A stretch of DNA of 28,288 nt from Aquirhabdus sp. Its GTDB lineage: Bacteria > Pseudomonadota > Gammaproteobacteria > Pseudomonadales > Moraxellaceae. Position numbers and translations under genes: made by a program. Below the pieces are notes generated by a model, which saw only the letters and a list, made by a program, of their open reading frames with translations, did no database searches and was not told the origin of the DNA. Of this stretch, positions 1 through 8,798 are shown piece after piece (position 1 is the stretch's first letter; each line of letters begins with the position of its first letter). The stretch spans positions 1 through 28,288 of the forward strand of contig JASLGO010000133.1 of the NCBI GenBank assembly GCA_030150135.1, written 5' to 3'.

Positions 1-361
1 TCCCGAGACATTACAACATGCGGTTCTGTGTGCGTGCGCTTCTGTCGCGGCTACCAACCACAGACATTCGGTAGCGGGCGACTCTCAGCCCTTAGGCTGC
101 GAGAGCGTAGGTTTCGTCGTTTGCGACTATTTAAATGCAAATTTGATTTACGAGAGAAAATGCGCTCTCGACATGCATCGAAGAGTTTCACAACCAGCGT
201 CGAAGCCAGAACATCCCCAATAAGATAAGCATAGCAGAAAATCATTATTTTTGTTAGGCTTCCGCACCAATATCACATCAAAAGTAAAACCTGCGCTCCA
301 TTTCGACAAAAGTAAAGGAGTAAAGGATTTACGCTTCATAAAAACTCTAAGGATGACGTCC
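1..361. other. Unassigned region upstream of glpK with several small hairpins
   Basis: No gene is recognised. The frame that starts at base 1 stays open to a stop at 226-228, so it could be the tail of a gene entering from the left. Its translation is Arg-rich and Cys-containing and resembles no family I know, so I do not call it. The first 170 bases hold several inverted repeats: GCTACC 50-55 with GGTAGC 70-75; CTCTCAGCC 82-90 with GGCTGCGAGAG 95-105 (2-nt bulge, CTTA loop); and CGAGAG 151-156 with CTCTCG 165-170. This may be a structured untranslated RNA or degraded coding DNA. No clear sigma-70 promoter for glpK was found. Confidence 0.3.
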
Positions 362-1843
362 ATGACCTATTTACTTGCACTCGACCAAGGCACCACATCA
401 AGTCGCGCAATTATTTTTAATGAACATGGCAATATCATCGCTTCCGCGCAACGTGAAATTACCCTCGCCACGCCACATGCAGGCTGGGTCGAACAAGATG
501 CCCTTGAACTCTGGCAAACTCAGATTGGTGTTGCCCAACAAGCAATTGCCAAAGCAAATTTACTTGCACAAGATATTGCAGCTATCGGACTAACAAATCA
601 ACGCGAAACCACCATTGTTTGGAACCGAAAAACAGGGCAACCCATTGCCCCTGCTATTGTTTGGCAAGATCGACGGACCGCAGACTGGTGTGAACAACTC
701 CGCGCATGGGGTCATGAACCGCTAGTCAAACAAAAAACTGGTCTTCGCCTCGATCCATATTTTAGTGCAGGCAAGCTGTCATGGTTGCTCAATCATATTC
801 CTAACGCACGCAGTGAGGCAGAGCGCGGTGAATTAGCGTTCGGAACGGTAGATTCATGGTTGTTGTGGAATCTGACACACGGCGCACGTCATGTCATTGA
901 CATGAGTAATGCTTCACGTACGTTATTAATGAACATTAACACTCAAACTTGGGATGATGAATTACTTAGTCTATTTAACATTCCAAAAGCAATTCTGCCT
1001 GAAATTGTGCCGTCAGGTGGACTCATTGGCGAAACTGCTGACGGATTACTAGGACGAAAAATCCCTCTGACAGCAGCACTTGGTGATCAACAAGCCGCAC
1101 TATTTGGACAAGGCTGTTTTACCCAAGGGATGGCAAAAAACACCTATGGCACAGGCTGTTTTATGTTGATGAACACGGGGACACAATTTCAAGTCAGTGA
1201 CTATCAACTCCTCTCCACACTCGCATGGCAAACACCAAATAAAGTCACTAATTTCGCCCTTGAAGGTAGTGTCTTTATGGCTGGTGCGATTGTGCAATGG
1301 CTACGTGACGGACTCGGAATCGTGCAAAGTAGTAGCGATGTCGAACAACTTGCCAGCCAAGTTCCAGATACTGACGGCGTTATCCTTGTTCCTGCTTTTA
1401 CAGGTCTAGGAGCACCCTATTGGGATAGTGAAGCACGCGGTATGTTGACTGGCATGACACGTGGCACCAATCGCGCACATATTGCGCGCGCAGCGCTTGA
1501 AGCGATAGCTTTCCAAGTCGCTGATGTTCTTGCGGCAATGCAACAAGATGCACGCAGTCCACTCACCGAACTACGCGTTGATGGCGGTGCAAGTGGGAAC
1601 GATATGCTCATGCAATTTCAGGCTGACCTGCTAGGTGTCCCAGTTTTACGCCCTGTCGTAAGAGAAACGACGGCTTTGGGTGCAGCATTAATGGCAGGTC
1701 TAGGTGTTGGTGTATATAGTTCAACGGATGAACTAGCTGGGCTCTGGCAATTAGAACGTCGTTTTGAACCATCCATGTCTCAAAGCGTTCGTGATGACTA
1801 TCTGGAACGCTGGCATAAAGCTGTTGCAAGAGCAAGATCATAA
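362..1843 (+). CDS. glpK: Glycerol kinase
   Basis: ATP-dependent phosphorylation of glycerol to sn-glycerol 3-phosphate in the cytoplasm, the entry step of glycerol catabolism. The protein is 493 aa, the normal length. It starts with the nucleotide-binding DQGTTSSR stretch (residues 8-15). It carries the glycerol-contact residues R81, E82, Y133, D242 and Q243, which line up with E. coli R83, E84, Y135, D245 and Q246. Both FGGY-family signatures are present (around residues 133-142 and in the C-terminal half, GMTRGTNRAHIARAALEAI). The frame extends upstream to a TTG at 251, but the ATG at 362 fits the family N-terminus and follows AAGGA with about 9 nt spacing. The loop that binds the allosteric effector fructose 1,6-bisphosphate in E. 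coli (GGKGGTR) is shortened here to GLLGRK, so that control may be absent (inference). No glpF or glpD is in the window. Confidence 0.97.
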   Translation: MTYLLALDQGTTSSRAIIFNEHGNIIASAQREITLATPHAGWVEQDALELWQTQIGVAQQAIAKANLLAQDIAAIGLTNQRETTIVWNRKTGQPIAPAIVWQDRRTADWCEQLRAWGHEPLVKQKTGLRLDPYFSAGKLSWLLNHIPNARSEAERGELAFGTVDSWLLWNLTHGARHVIDMSNASRTLLMNINTQTWDDELLSLFNIPKAILPEIVPSGGLIGETADGLLGRKIPLTAALGDQQAALFGQGCFTQGMAKNTYGTGCFMLMNTGTQFQVSDYQLLSTLAWQTPNKVTNFALEGSVFMAGAIVQWLRDGLGIVQSSSDVEQLASQVPDTDGVILVPAFTGLGAPYWDSEARGMLTGMTRGTNRAHIARAALEAIAFQVADVLAAMQQDARSPLTELRVDGGASGNDMLMQFQADLLGVPVLRPVVRETTALGAALMAGLGVGVYSSTDELAGLWQLERRFEPSMSQSVRDDYLERWHKAVARARS

Positions 1844-2241
1844 AATACACTCATGACCCAGTTTAATCTTCACTCCCCATAGCGGCTGTTGAGGTTTTAG
1901 GATTTAATTTTTGAAGATTTACCACGCGTTTCGACAAGCAAGACGAATGATGTTGTTCTGTTTCACTTGTCGAAATGCGCCACAAATAAAACAAAGATCA
2001 CTTTTTATAAAGCGGATTCAAGCATTAATAGACTCCAAAAACTCACCAAAACAAATCTTCGCAATATTTCAAAACGCACCAAAATCAATCTTCTACTCAG
2101 CCTTAAAACTATAAGAAAAGATCCATTTCGCACCCTAATAGTGCAAATTAACAAAGTTGTAACAAAACATTTATTTCAAGTTTTATTAAATACTTACCAA
2201 ATACTTTTACGACTTTCGTCGTCATAGATTTATCGCACCAT
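1844..2241. other. Intergenic region glpK to omp, no gene supported
   Basis: An AT-rich stretch of about 400 bases. Two overlapping short frames (1911-2114 and 1967-2227) have Lys/Asn-rich, low-complexity translations, no convincing Shine-Dalgarno and no recognisable domain, so I treat them as chance frames. A long inverted repeat lies at 1925-1979 and is listed separately. No T-run terminator for glpK was seen directly after its stop. Confidence 0.5.
1925..1979. repeat. 14-bp inverted repeat with 27-nt spacer
   Basis: CGCGTTTCGACAAG at 1925-1938 is complementary to CTTGTCGAAATGCG at 1966-1979 at 13 of 14 positions. There is no T-run after it, so it is not a standard intrinsic terminator. 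It could end the glpK transcript Rho-dependently, protect a 3' end, or be part of a mobile repeat. The function is unknown. Confidence 0.5.
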
Positions 2242-2271
2242 TTGACATGCACACTTTTATTTCAATATGAT
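2242..2271 (+). promoter_or_regulatory. Sigma-70 promoter of the Omp33-36-like gene
   Basis: A perfect -35 TTGACA (2242-2247), an 18-nt spacer and -10 TATGAT (2266-2271). This predicts a transcript start near 2278 and a leader of about 55 nt to the ATG at 2333. A promoter this close to consensus fits an abundant outer-membrane protein. Confidence 0.8.
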
Positions 2272-2332
2272 GAAATTGTAACAAATAATGTATTTCTAGG
2301 CTGTCCAATTGCAGTCACTTTGGAGAAGAATG

Positions 2333-3127
2333 ATGAAAAAGTTAGTATTGACCGCTGTAATCTCTGCATTGTCGTTGAATGCAGCCTACGCTTATCAAGT
2401 TGAATTAAACGGTAACGCTGGCTACAACCAAATCAGCACTAGCGGTGATGATATCAATCAAACCAACCTTGGCGTAAACGCAACATATTATTTCAAGAAT
2501 GTGACTGGCAACAATGTTCCATTAGCTGAAGGCGCGTTTGCTGATCGCGCAAGCAATGTCAGTGCTGGCTATGGCTACAGCAACTCAACACTCAGTGGCG
2601 CACCAGATTATCGCGTTCACGACTTCAACATTGGTGGCGAATTCTATGTACCAAACAGTGATTTCTATGCGTCAGCAGGTCTGAATCGTCCAAAAGTGGA
2701 AGGCGTTGCATCAAGTGCTGGTGCATATAACCTCGAAGTCGGTTATTTACCGATCAACAATCTGTTAGTTGCTGTTGGTTTGGCTGCGACCTACAACACT
2801 CAGCACGATGAAACAGACCCAACAATTCGTGCTAAATATCTAACAAAGCTCAACAACAACTTTGTGAATCTTGAAGGCGGCGCACAATTTGGCGACCATC
2901 ATGACAGCTATCATCTAAAAGGTGATTACTACCTCGACAAAACATTCAGCATTGGTGCAACTTACGACCTCACCACTGAAGATCATGTGGATAACACCTA
3001 CGCTATTGGTTTGAATGCGCGTCAATTTATTGCTTCAAACATCAGCGTTCAAGGCGGTGTGAGTGCAGGTCAATACCAAGGTAACAACGCTTGGGGTGTT
3101 AACGTAGGTGGAACATATCGCTTCTAA
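2333..3127 (+). CDS. Omp33-36-like outer-membrane protein (putative porin)
   Basis: A predicted beta-barrel outer-membrane protein of 264 aa. A Sec signal peptide ends at AYA (residues 18-20). The mature part has alternating polar and hydrophobic strands, many Gly and aromatic residues, and ends in Phe (GGTYRF), as expected for BAM-dependent barrels. The segment PLAEGAFADRASNVSAGYGY strongly recalls the Acinetobacter Omp33-36 channel, and this comparison from memory is the basis of the call. I chose ATG 2333 because GGAG (2322-2325) sits 7 nt before it; an ATG one codon upstream and a TTG at 2309 are alternatives. The gene stands alone with its own promoter and terminator. The transported solute cannot be read from the sequence. 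Confidence 0.8.
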   Translation: MKKLVLTAVISALSLNAAYAYQVELNGNAGYNQISTSGDDINQTNLGVNATYYFKNVTGNNVPLAEGAFADRASNVSAGYGYSNSTLSGAPDYRVHDFNIGGEFYVPNSDFYASAGLNRPKVEGVASSAGAYNLEVGYLPINNLLVAVGLAATYNTQHDETDPTIRAKYLTKLNNNFVNLEGGAQFGDHHDSYHLKGDYYLDKTFSIGATYDLTTEDHVDNTYAIGLNARQFIASNISVQGGVSAGQYQGNNAWGVNVGGTYRF

Positions 3128-3155
3128 TTTCGATTAGAGCAATTCATTGTTCTGT

Positions 3156-3188
3156 AAAAACCGCCTCGATGATGAGGCGGTTTTTTTT
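3156..3188. terminator. Bidirectional intrinsic terminator between omp and ykgJ-like gene
   Basis: Stem CCGCCTC (3161-3167) with GAGGCGG (3174-3180) and a 6-nt loop. Eight T follow on the plus strand and five A precede it, which gives a T-run on the minus strand too. It lies between two convergent genes and can serve both. Confidence 0.93.
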
Positions 3189-3192
3189 ATGC

Positions 3193-3498
3193 TCAAAGCG
3201 GTGTCGTTGCTGACTCTAAATGTTCTAAATAAGCAAATGCATCCTGATGAATATGCCCACACATTTCCAAAGTTGGTTGCAGCGAAGAACACACGCGTGG
3301 ACGTGTCGGTAAACCAAAAATAAGGCATTGATTCAACTCATTCAGTTGTACACAGCGCACACCTGCAGGTTTGCCATTTGGCATATCTGGAATCGGACTA
3401 CTGATACTCGGCGCAATACAACACGCACCGCACCCTGCACGACACGCAACTTCCTCGATCAGTTGAATAGGATGTGTTTGAATCAACTCAATAGACAT
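3193..3498 (-). CDS. YkgJ-family cysteine-cluster protein
   Basis: A small (101 aa) cytoplasmic protein of the CxxCxxCC (YkgJ) family, thought to bind zinc or iron; its biochemical role is not established. Cysteines at 19, 23, 26 and 27 (CRAGCGACC), 49, 58, 70 and 80 form the cluster. The family signature GACCIAPSISSPIPDMPNGK is clear, and the length is normal. Its first 11 bases overlap the end of the upstream thioesterase gene, so the two are probably co-transcribed and translationally coupled. It ends at the bidirectional terminator at 3156-3188. Confidence 0.85.
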   Translation of the reverse strand: MSIELIQTHPIQLIEEVACRAGCGACCIAPSISSPIPDMPNGKPAGVRCVQLNELNQCLIFGLPTRPRVCSSLQPTLEMCGHIHQDAFAYLEHLESATTPL

Positions 3499-4069
3499 AA
3501 GAGGCTGTTGCTGCTGCGATTAATTTACCTTCATCATTATGCAAACTCATCCGCATCGTGCAGCCTTTACGCCCCATGCGCAGTGCCTCAGCCGTTGCAA
3601 TAAATTGTTTTCCACGACCTGGTGCAAGATAGTCCACGCGTAGATCAGTCGTTGCCAGCCGCGCCACTTGACGAATGCGATCTTTTAACTCACCTTTGCC
3701 ATGACAATAAATCTCGCCCATCGCCACAATCCCACCAATACTATCCAACAACGTCGCAGCAACACCGCCATGTAAAATCTGAAAGGCCACATTACCAATC
3801 AGGTTAGCATTCATATCCACAAACCCTTTGATTTCACCATCGGCAACACGCATCGTCATGCCACAATGACGAAAAAATGGAGAATTATTAAATGACTTAC
3901 ACAGTTGATTAAACACAATTTCCGAAAAATTATCGTCATCTGAACTCAGTGCGAGATTGATCGCACCAGTCCACTGTCTATTCGTATCCACAGTTTTTTC
4001 AGCACCCGCCACAGAGATCTGTTCAGGGGTCTTAAGCTCTGCTTCAGAGTGCTTATTTACATCAGTCAT
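3488..4069 (-). CDS. Hotdog-fold thioesterase (PaaI/YigI-like)
   Basis: Probable acyl-CoA thioesterase of 193 aa. The hotdog core occupies about residues 60-193. The motif HGGVAATLLDSIGG (100-113), with its His-Gly-Gly start, is the PaaI/4HBT-type active-site helix. It is followed by TTDLRVDYLAPGRG, a common strand pattern in this family. The first 55 residues are polar and low in hydrophobics and may be a disordered extension. The start ATG at 4069 has GAGGAAG 8 nt upstream. It heads a two-gene unit with the ykgJ-like gene and is divergent from hemB. The substrate is unknown. Confidence 0.85.
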   Translation of the reverse strand: MTDVNKHSEAELKTPEQISVAGAEKTVDTNRQWTGAINLALSSDDDNFSEIVFNQLCKSFNNSPFFRHCGMTMRVADGEIKGFVDMNANLIGNVAFQILHGGVAATLLDSIGGIVAMGEIYCHGKGELKDRIRQVARLATTDLRVDYLAPGRGKQFIATAEALRMGRKGCTMRMSLHNDEGKLIAAATASYVY

Positions 4070-4143
4070 TAATCAATCTTCCTCAACAACACAAATCAGG
4101 TTTAATATATGCCGCTATATTAATGTTAAAACAGTGTAATAAC

Positions 4144-5154
4144 ATGACTCGTACGTTTAACCGCGCCGCTTTCCCCGCTACTCGTTTACGCCGTCTACGC
4201 AAACATGACCGTGTCCGCGACATGGTGTGTGAATCAATTTTATTACCTCAACACTTAATTGCGCCCGTTTTTGTGCTGCCAGGACAGAATCAGCGTGAAG
4301 CGATTCATAGCATGCCTGGGGTTGATCGACTATCAACTGACCTACTGCTAAAACACGCAGAAACTCTGTTGAATTTAGGTGTGAGTAAACTCGCTCTATT
4401 TCCCGTCACACCGCAAGCAGACAAAAGCGCAGGTGCAGAAGCCGCTTGGCGTGAAGACGGGTTGGTTCAAACGACTATTCGCACACTCAAAAAAGAACTT
4501 CCAGATATGGTGCTGATTAGCGATGGTGCGCTTGATCCGTATACGTTGAGTGGTCAGGACGGTCTAACCGATGCCGATGGTTATGTGATGAATGATGCAA
4601 CCGTTGAGGCATTAGTCAAGCAAACCTTGAGTCATGCGGCGGCAGGCGTGGATATTGTTGCACCGAGTGACATGATGGATGGACGAATTGGTGCAATTCG
4701 TAATGCTTTAGAAAACCATGGTTTCATCCATACCGCAATTATGGCGTATTCCGCAAAGTTTGCTTCCGCCTATTACGGTCCATTCCGTGATGCAGTCGGA
4801 AGTGCAGCCAATCTAAAAGGTGGACACAAAAAGAATTATCAGATGGATTTTGGCAATCGCTTAGAAGCTTTGCATGAAGTTGCACTCGACTTACAAGAAG
4901 GCGCAGATATGGTCATGGTTAAACCAGGACAGCCTTATCTTGATCTCGTTCGTGAAGTCAAAGATCAGTTTGGTGTGCCTACTTTTGCCTATCAAGTCAG
5001 TGGTGAATACGCAATGCACATGGCCGCGATTCAAAATGGTTGGTTATCAGAAGCGGTCATTCTGGAGTCTTTGGTTGGATTCCGCCGTGCTGGCGCAGAT
5101 GGGATCTTGACTTATTTTGCTGAGAAAGCAGCGAGGATGTTGAAAGGAATCTAA
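4144..5154 (+). CDS. hemB: Delta-aminolevulinic acid dehydratase (porphobilinogen synthase)
   Basis: Condenses two 5-aminolevulinate molecules to porphobilinogen in cytoplasmic haem synthesis. The protein is 336 aa from ATG 4144. Catalytic lysines K205 (MAYSAKFASAYYGPF) and K260 (MVMVKPGQPYLD) fall at the positions known for the Pseudomonas enzyme. The segment DGALDPYTLSGQDG has Ala/Asp where zinc-dependent enzymes carry metal-binding cysteines, so this is the magnesium-type enzyme of pseudomonads. An in-frame ATG at 4123 adds seven residues, but the family N-terminus (M-T-x-x-F-N-R) and a possible -10 TATATT at 4116-4121 favour 4144. Neither start has a clear Shine-Dalgarno. It is divergent from the thioesterase, with about 75 bp between. 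Confidence 0.96.
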   Translation: MTRTFNRAAFPATRLRRLRKHDRVRDMVCESILLPQHLIAPVFVLPGQNQREAIHSMPGVDRLSTDLLLKHAETLLNLGVSKLALFPVTPQADKSAGAEAAWREDGLVQTTIRTLKKELPDMVLISDGALDPYTLSGQDGLTDADGYVMNDATVEALVKQTLSHAAAGVDIVAPSDMMDGRIGAIRNALENHGFIHTAIMAYSAKFASAYYGPFRDAVGSAANLKGGHKKNYQMDFGNRLEALHEVALDLQEGADMVMVKPGQPYLDLVREVKDQFGVPTFAYQVSGEYAMHMAAIQNGWLSEAVILESLVGFRRAGADGILTYFAEKAARMLKGI

Positions 5155-5207
5155 CTGTTAAAAGGCAATCAGTTGAAAGTGAAAACTCACTTAAAAGCTT
5201 GCCTCCT

Positions 5208-5407
5208 TCCCCTTGAAAGCCTAGGTATCTACGAAAGCATAGGTATCTACATATCTTCTGAGGTTTATTTGTCGTATGCCTGTCAAATTTCCTTTTCTAA
5301 AGGAAGGAGCGTTTACCCCTCCTTAGAAAAAGTAGGCGAAAAGTATACTTTTCGGGGGAGATTTGAAAGCATCCGCAAAATCAAACTATTAAAATTTGTG
5401 AAATACC
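5208..5407 (+). repeat. Dispersed palindromic repeat, degenerate MITE-like copy
   Basis: This fills the gap between convergent hemB and dsbD. It matches the reverse complement of 22211-22401 along its length. Shared landmarks are TATCTTCTGAGGTTTAT, CGTATGCCTGTCAAAT, CCTTTTCTAAAGGAAGGAGC, GGGGAGATTTGAAAGCATC and AAACTATTAAAA. Its left end carries two tandem copies of AGGTATCTAC (from about 5221 and 5240), a degenerate version of the terminal repeat. The right end runs into the dsbD stop codon. An internal hairpin (CCTTTT / AAAGG) is present. No coding capacity was recognised. Confidence 0.8.
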
Positions 5408-7621
5408 TTAAAGTTCAGCCAACGCCTGCTCCAAACCCTTTTTATCCGTTTCACCGACGACACGCCCAACTTCTGACCCTTGTTTATAAAAAATCAAAGC
5501 GGGCGGACCAAACAAATTCAAACCCTTAAGCGCCGCTTTACTATTCTCATCACTATCGGTCACATCCAGTTTGACGCGTGTCCAGCCTGACAGGCCTTTA
5601 ATATCCTGCCCACTAAACAGCTCTCGCTCCATAATACGGCAACTGACACACCAGTCTGCGGATACATCAACCAGCAACTGTGGATGTTCCTGTTTCCAAA
5701 TACCAAGCTCTGCCATACTATGAATTTCAGCGACAGGCTCTACGACCGTTTGATGCTGTTTCAAACCCGCCAAAGGATGCCAAGGATCGCTTTGACCTGC
5801 CGCAACACCAGCCAACTGCACCAATCCCCACGCACCAACCACGACTGCACACACTTGAGTCAAAAATCTACCGCGACCCATCCAACGCCAGAACCACACT
5901 GCATACGCCATCGACAATGCAGCCCAGAGCAACAACACATACGAATTATCAAATGCACGATTGATCAAAACCAATGCCACGCCAAACAGCAACAAACCAA
6001 ACCCTTGTCGCACCCAATGTAACCACTCACCTGCTTGCGGTAAGAATCGTCCTTCGGTTGCACCTAAAATCATGAGTGGTACACCCAATCCCAGACCGAG
6101 CATAAATAGCGCGATAGCACCTAGCAGTGGATTTCCAACCGTAGACACAGATAACAAAACCCCTGCCAACGGTGCTGAAACACAAGGTGAAACGACTAAC
6201 GCCGACACAAAACCAGTAAACCAGCTACCAGCTACACTACCCTGTTTCAGCCACGCAGCGCGTCCATCTTCACGCTGACCAAACGCATCAATCCGAGACT
6301 GCAAGCCTTGCGGCAAACTCAGCGTAAACAGATCAAAATTAGCAAGCGCGAGTAAAACGAAAACCAAGGCAAAACCAATCAGAATCACTGGATTTTGCAA
6401 CCAACCCAACAAGTTAAATTGCTGTCCAAATTTTGCAATGACTGCGCCTAATACCGCATAGCACGACGCGACACCAACGGCATAAGAGCCTGATAACAAC
6501 AAACCATGAGACAAAGAGCGTCGATGCTGACGAGCAACCAAATTTGCGACGATCGGCAACATCGGCAACACACAAGGCGTAAAAACCAACCCCAATCCAG
6601 CCAAAAACAATAGAGCAAATGCTGTCAATGGATGCTGACCCAATCCAAATGGATCTGTATTTTTCTGCACAACTGGATCAGAAATGGGCGCAATAGAAAC
6701 TGTCGGTTGAGGCTCATTCAGATTTGGAGGAGCGCCGACTGAACCCAAACTGATCACGGAACCGTCAATATTAATCGACGGGTCTACATCATTGGTTGTC
6801 TGATCTGCACTTAATTTTTTCTTATCAGGTGTCAATGGCAACCCATAAGCATATCGATCATTGGACATCGGTAAAGGCAATAAAATACTTTGCACACCTG
6901 CTGATTTTTCAATATTAGTGCGAATATCTGGGCGACCGTCCACAATTGGAACTGAATCAGCTTTCGATTCTGCTCTCAATACTGAATTACCATTTGAATT
7001 GACCGTTGAAGACTCGGCTGAATTCGATGTTGTAGATACAACGTTAGACGATGCTGTTGTTGACCCCGATAAAGTGAACTCACGATCTTGTGGTGGATAG
7101 CACAGACCAGCTTCAGCACAACCTTGCCAACGCACGATGACTTTTCCACTGCCACTATAAGGAACAACAATAGAAACATCATCATGGTAAACAGGCACTT
7201 TCCCAAACTCTGGATCGTCTTTAATTTGGGCAGGTAAACTAAAAATCGCATCTTGAAACTTCACTGCCGAATTAGCAGCAGAATAGGCAAATTTCTTCTG
7301 ATATAAGTAATAACCGTGCGTCACTTGAAAGTCGAGTTTGAGCTTATTATCTTTTGCTTCACCAACTAGCTTAAATGCCTGATCAACAGGTAGAAATTTA
7401 GATTGTGGCGTTGTTAATTTATTCTCATTAGCACCCTCGATTTTATTACTATCGGGGCGACTACTATCCAGCAATGACTTCTTCGAAAAATCACTTGAAA
7501 ATGCACTATTCGACGACGCATCCGCACTTTGTGAAGCAGCAAAACTATGATGAATAGGCGTAGTACATCCCATTACCGCAACAACAAGGAAACCTCTTAA
7601 CACCTGTACACGATTAATCAT
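5408..7621 (-). CDS. dsbD: Thiol:disulfide interchange protein DsbD
   Basis: Moves electrons from cytoplasmic thioredoxin across the inner membrane to periplasmic partners. All three modules are visible (numbering from the chosen start, 737 aa). The N-terminal periplasmic domain has redox pair C168/C174 (GCAEAGLCYPP). The multi-pass membrane domain has C350 (FTPCVLPMLP) and C480 (VSPCVSAP). The C-terminal thioredoxin domain has C658/C661 (ADWCVSC). It is much longer than E. coli DsbD (565 aa), mainly from a Ser/Asn/Thr-rich linker of roughly 140 residues before the membrane part and a polar stretch after the signal peptide. The frame is open back to 7765, but those residues do not look like a signal sequence. 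ATG 7621 (GAAG 9 nt upstream) gives a proper one; ATG 7627 is nearly as good. The 276 bases up to yggS hold no gene. Confidence 0.93.
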   Translation of the reverse strand: MINRVQVLRGFLVVAVMGCTTPIHHSFAASQSADASSNSAFSSDFSKKSLLDSSRPDSNKIEGANENKLTTPQSKFLPVDQAFKLVGEAKDNKLKLDFQVTHGYYLYQKKFAYSAANSAVKFQDAIFSLPAQIKDDPEFGKVPVYHDDVSIVVPYSGSGKVIVRWQGCAEAGLCYPPQDREFTLSGSTTASSNVVSTTSNSAESSTVNSNGNSVLRAESKADSVPIVDGRPDIRTNIEKSAGVQSILLPLPMSNDRYAYGLPLTPDKKKLSADQTTNDVDPSINIDGSVISLGSVGAPPNLNEPQPTVSIAPISDPVVQKNTDPFGLGQHPLTAFALLFLAGLGLVFTPCVLPMLPIVANLVARQHRRSLSHGLLLSGSYAVGVASCYAVLGAVIAKFGQQFNLLGWLQNPVILIGFALVFVLLALANFDLFTLSLPQGLQSRIDAFGQREDGRAAWLKQGSVAGSWFTGFVSALVVSPCVSAPLAGVLLSVSTVGNPLLGAIALFMLGLGLGVPLMILGATEGRFLPQAGEWLHWVRQGFGLLLFGVALVLINRAFDNSYVLLLWAALSMAYAVWFWRWMGRGRFLTQVCAVVVGAWGLVQLAGVAAGQSDPWHPLAGLKQHQTVVEPVAEIHSMAELGIWKQEHPQLLVDVSADWCVSCRIMERELFSGQDIKGLSGWTRVKLDVTDSDENSKAALKGLNLFGPPALIFYKQGSEVGRVVGETDKKGLEQALAEL

Positions 7622-7897
7622 TAACATCTGCTTCAACAATAAAAAAACTAAAGATGGCATCTTATCCATGTCAGGTAAAATGAGAGTCCCTCGTTCTACA
7701 TCACTCGACTTCAGCGGCAGTAATTCACTTATCATCCATTGATACACATTAAACTGCCTTGACATAAACAGATCTGGTTGCGCATGAGACTAGCATAGGA
7801 ATTACGTTGACAAAATGAAGAAAACGTAACCAATTGAACCGATAAACATGCGTATCAAATATTTTTTTCAAACCAAAGATCATCTCAAACCACCACT

Positions 7898-8602
7898 TCA
7901 AGATTTCACTCTCTGACCGAATAAAGCTGTTCCAATTCGAATCATGGTCGCTCCTGCGGCAATCGCATCCGCAAAATCACCAGACATTCCCATGCTCAAC
8001 GTATCCCATTGTGCAGGCATGGCATGATACTCACGGACTGAATCAAACAACTCACGCGTTCTGACAAATGCATCTTGATGATTCACTTCGGGAATCACCA
8101 TCAAGCCACGCAGTGCAATATGTGGCAATCGACTCATTTGTTTCACTAAATCAGAAACTTCCTCTGGTAAACATCCACCTTTACTATCTTCATGATCAAT
8201 ATTCACTTGTATACAAATATTGAGCGGTGTTGGCTCAGAACCTTGATCAACTGCATATTGCACCAAATGCTGCGAAAGTCGCTCTGCAATGATCAGTCGA
8301 TCAACGCCATGTACCCATGAGAAATTCGCGGCCAGATCACGCGTCTTATTCCGTTGAATCTGACCAATAAAATGCCATTCGATCGGTAAGTCTGTTAAAT
8401 CTTTTTGTTTATTTAATGCTTCTTGCAAATAATTTTCAGCAAAAATACGCTGCCCTGTTGCAAACATCTGACGAACAACTTCAGCCGATTGCATCTTGGA
8501 TACCGCTAGCAAACTCACTGTAGTTGTAGAAACACCACAACGCTGACATATATTTTGAATTTGGCTTAGAACTTGTTGCCGATTAGCAGCATAATCAGTC
8601 AT
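7898..8602 (-). CDS. yggS: YggS/PLPBP family pyridoxal-phosphate homeostasis protein
   Basis: A cytoplasmic PLP carrier related to alanine-racemase-fold proteins; it buffers free PLP and affects amino-acid and B6 balance. The protein is 234 aa, the same length as E. coli YggS, when started at ATG 8602. K36 in LLAVSKMQSA is the PLP lysine. EWHFIGQIQRNKTRDL and the C-terminal GMSGDFADAIAAGATMIRIG phosphate-binding segment are diagnostic. The frame extends 30 residues upstream to 8692, but the family starts at MTDYAANRQQ. It is divergent from pilT, a linkage often seen in gammaproteobacteria. dsbD follows on the same strand after 276 bp. Confidence 0.95.
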   Translation of the reverse strand: MTDYAANRQQVLSQIQNICQRCGVSTTTVSLLAVSKMQSAEVVRQMFATGQRIFAENYLQEALNKQKDLTDLPIEWHFIGQIQRNKTRDLAANFSWVHGVDRLIIAERLSQHLVQYAVDQGSEPTPLNICIQVNIDHEDSKGGCLPEEVSDLVKQMSRLPHIALRGLMVIPEVNHQDAFVRTRELFDSVREYHAMPAQWDTLSMGMSGDFADAIAAGATMIRIGTALFGQRVKS

Positions 8603-8798
8603 GATGGATATACTCTTTTTAGTGTTAAAAACATGCTTCAGCGTGTTAATCAATAAACCTGTTTTCAATGAAAATTTCTGGTGTTTAATCATAGCGGATT
8701 ATTGATATAACTTGGTTTTTATGCCTAATATTCACTACACTAAAGAAAGAATATTGTTTGGTATGCACTCTCGCTCGCTTTAACACTGTAAGCAGCTG

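Noticed and set aside
1911..2227. Two overlapping small plus-strand frames between glpK and the omp gene
   Set aside because: Lys/Asn-rich chance translations without a Shine-Dalgarno, domain or signal; the region is AT-rich spacer.
5173..5529. Plus-strand frame across the hemB-dsbD gap
   Set aside because: It runs through the repeat and antisense to dsbD; its translation is repeat-derived with no recognisable domain.
7622..7765. N-terminal extension of the dsbD frame to 7765
   Set aside because: The added residues precede a proper signal peptide, have no ribosome-binding site and no counterpart in DsbD proteins.
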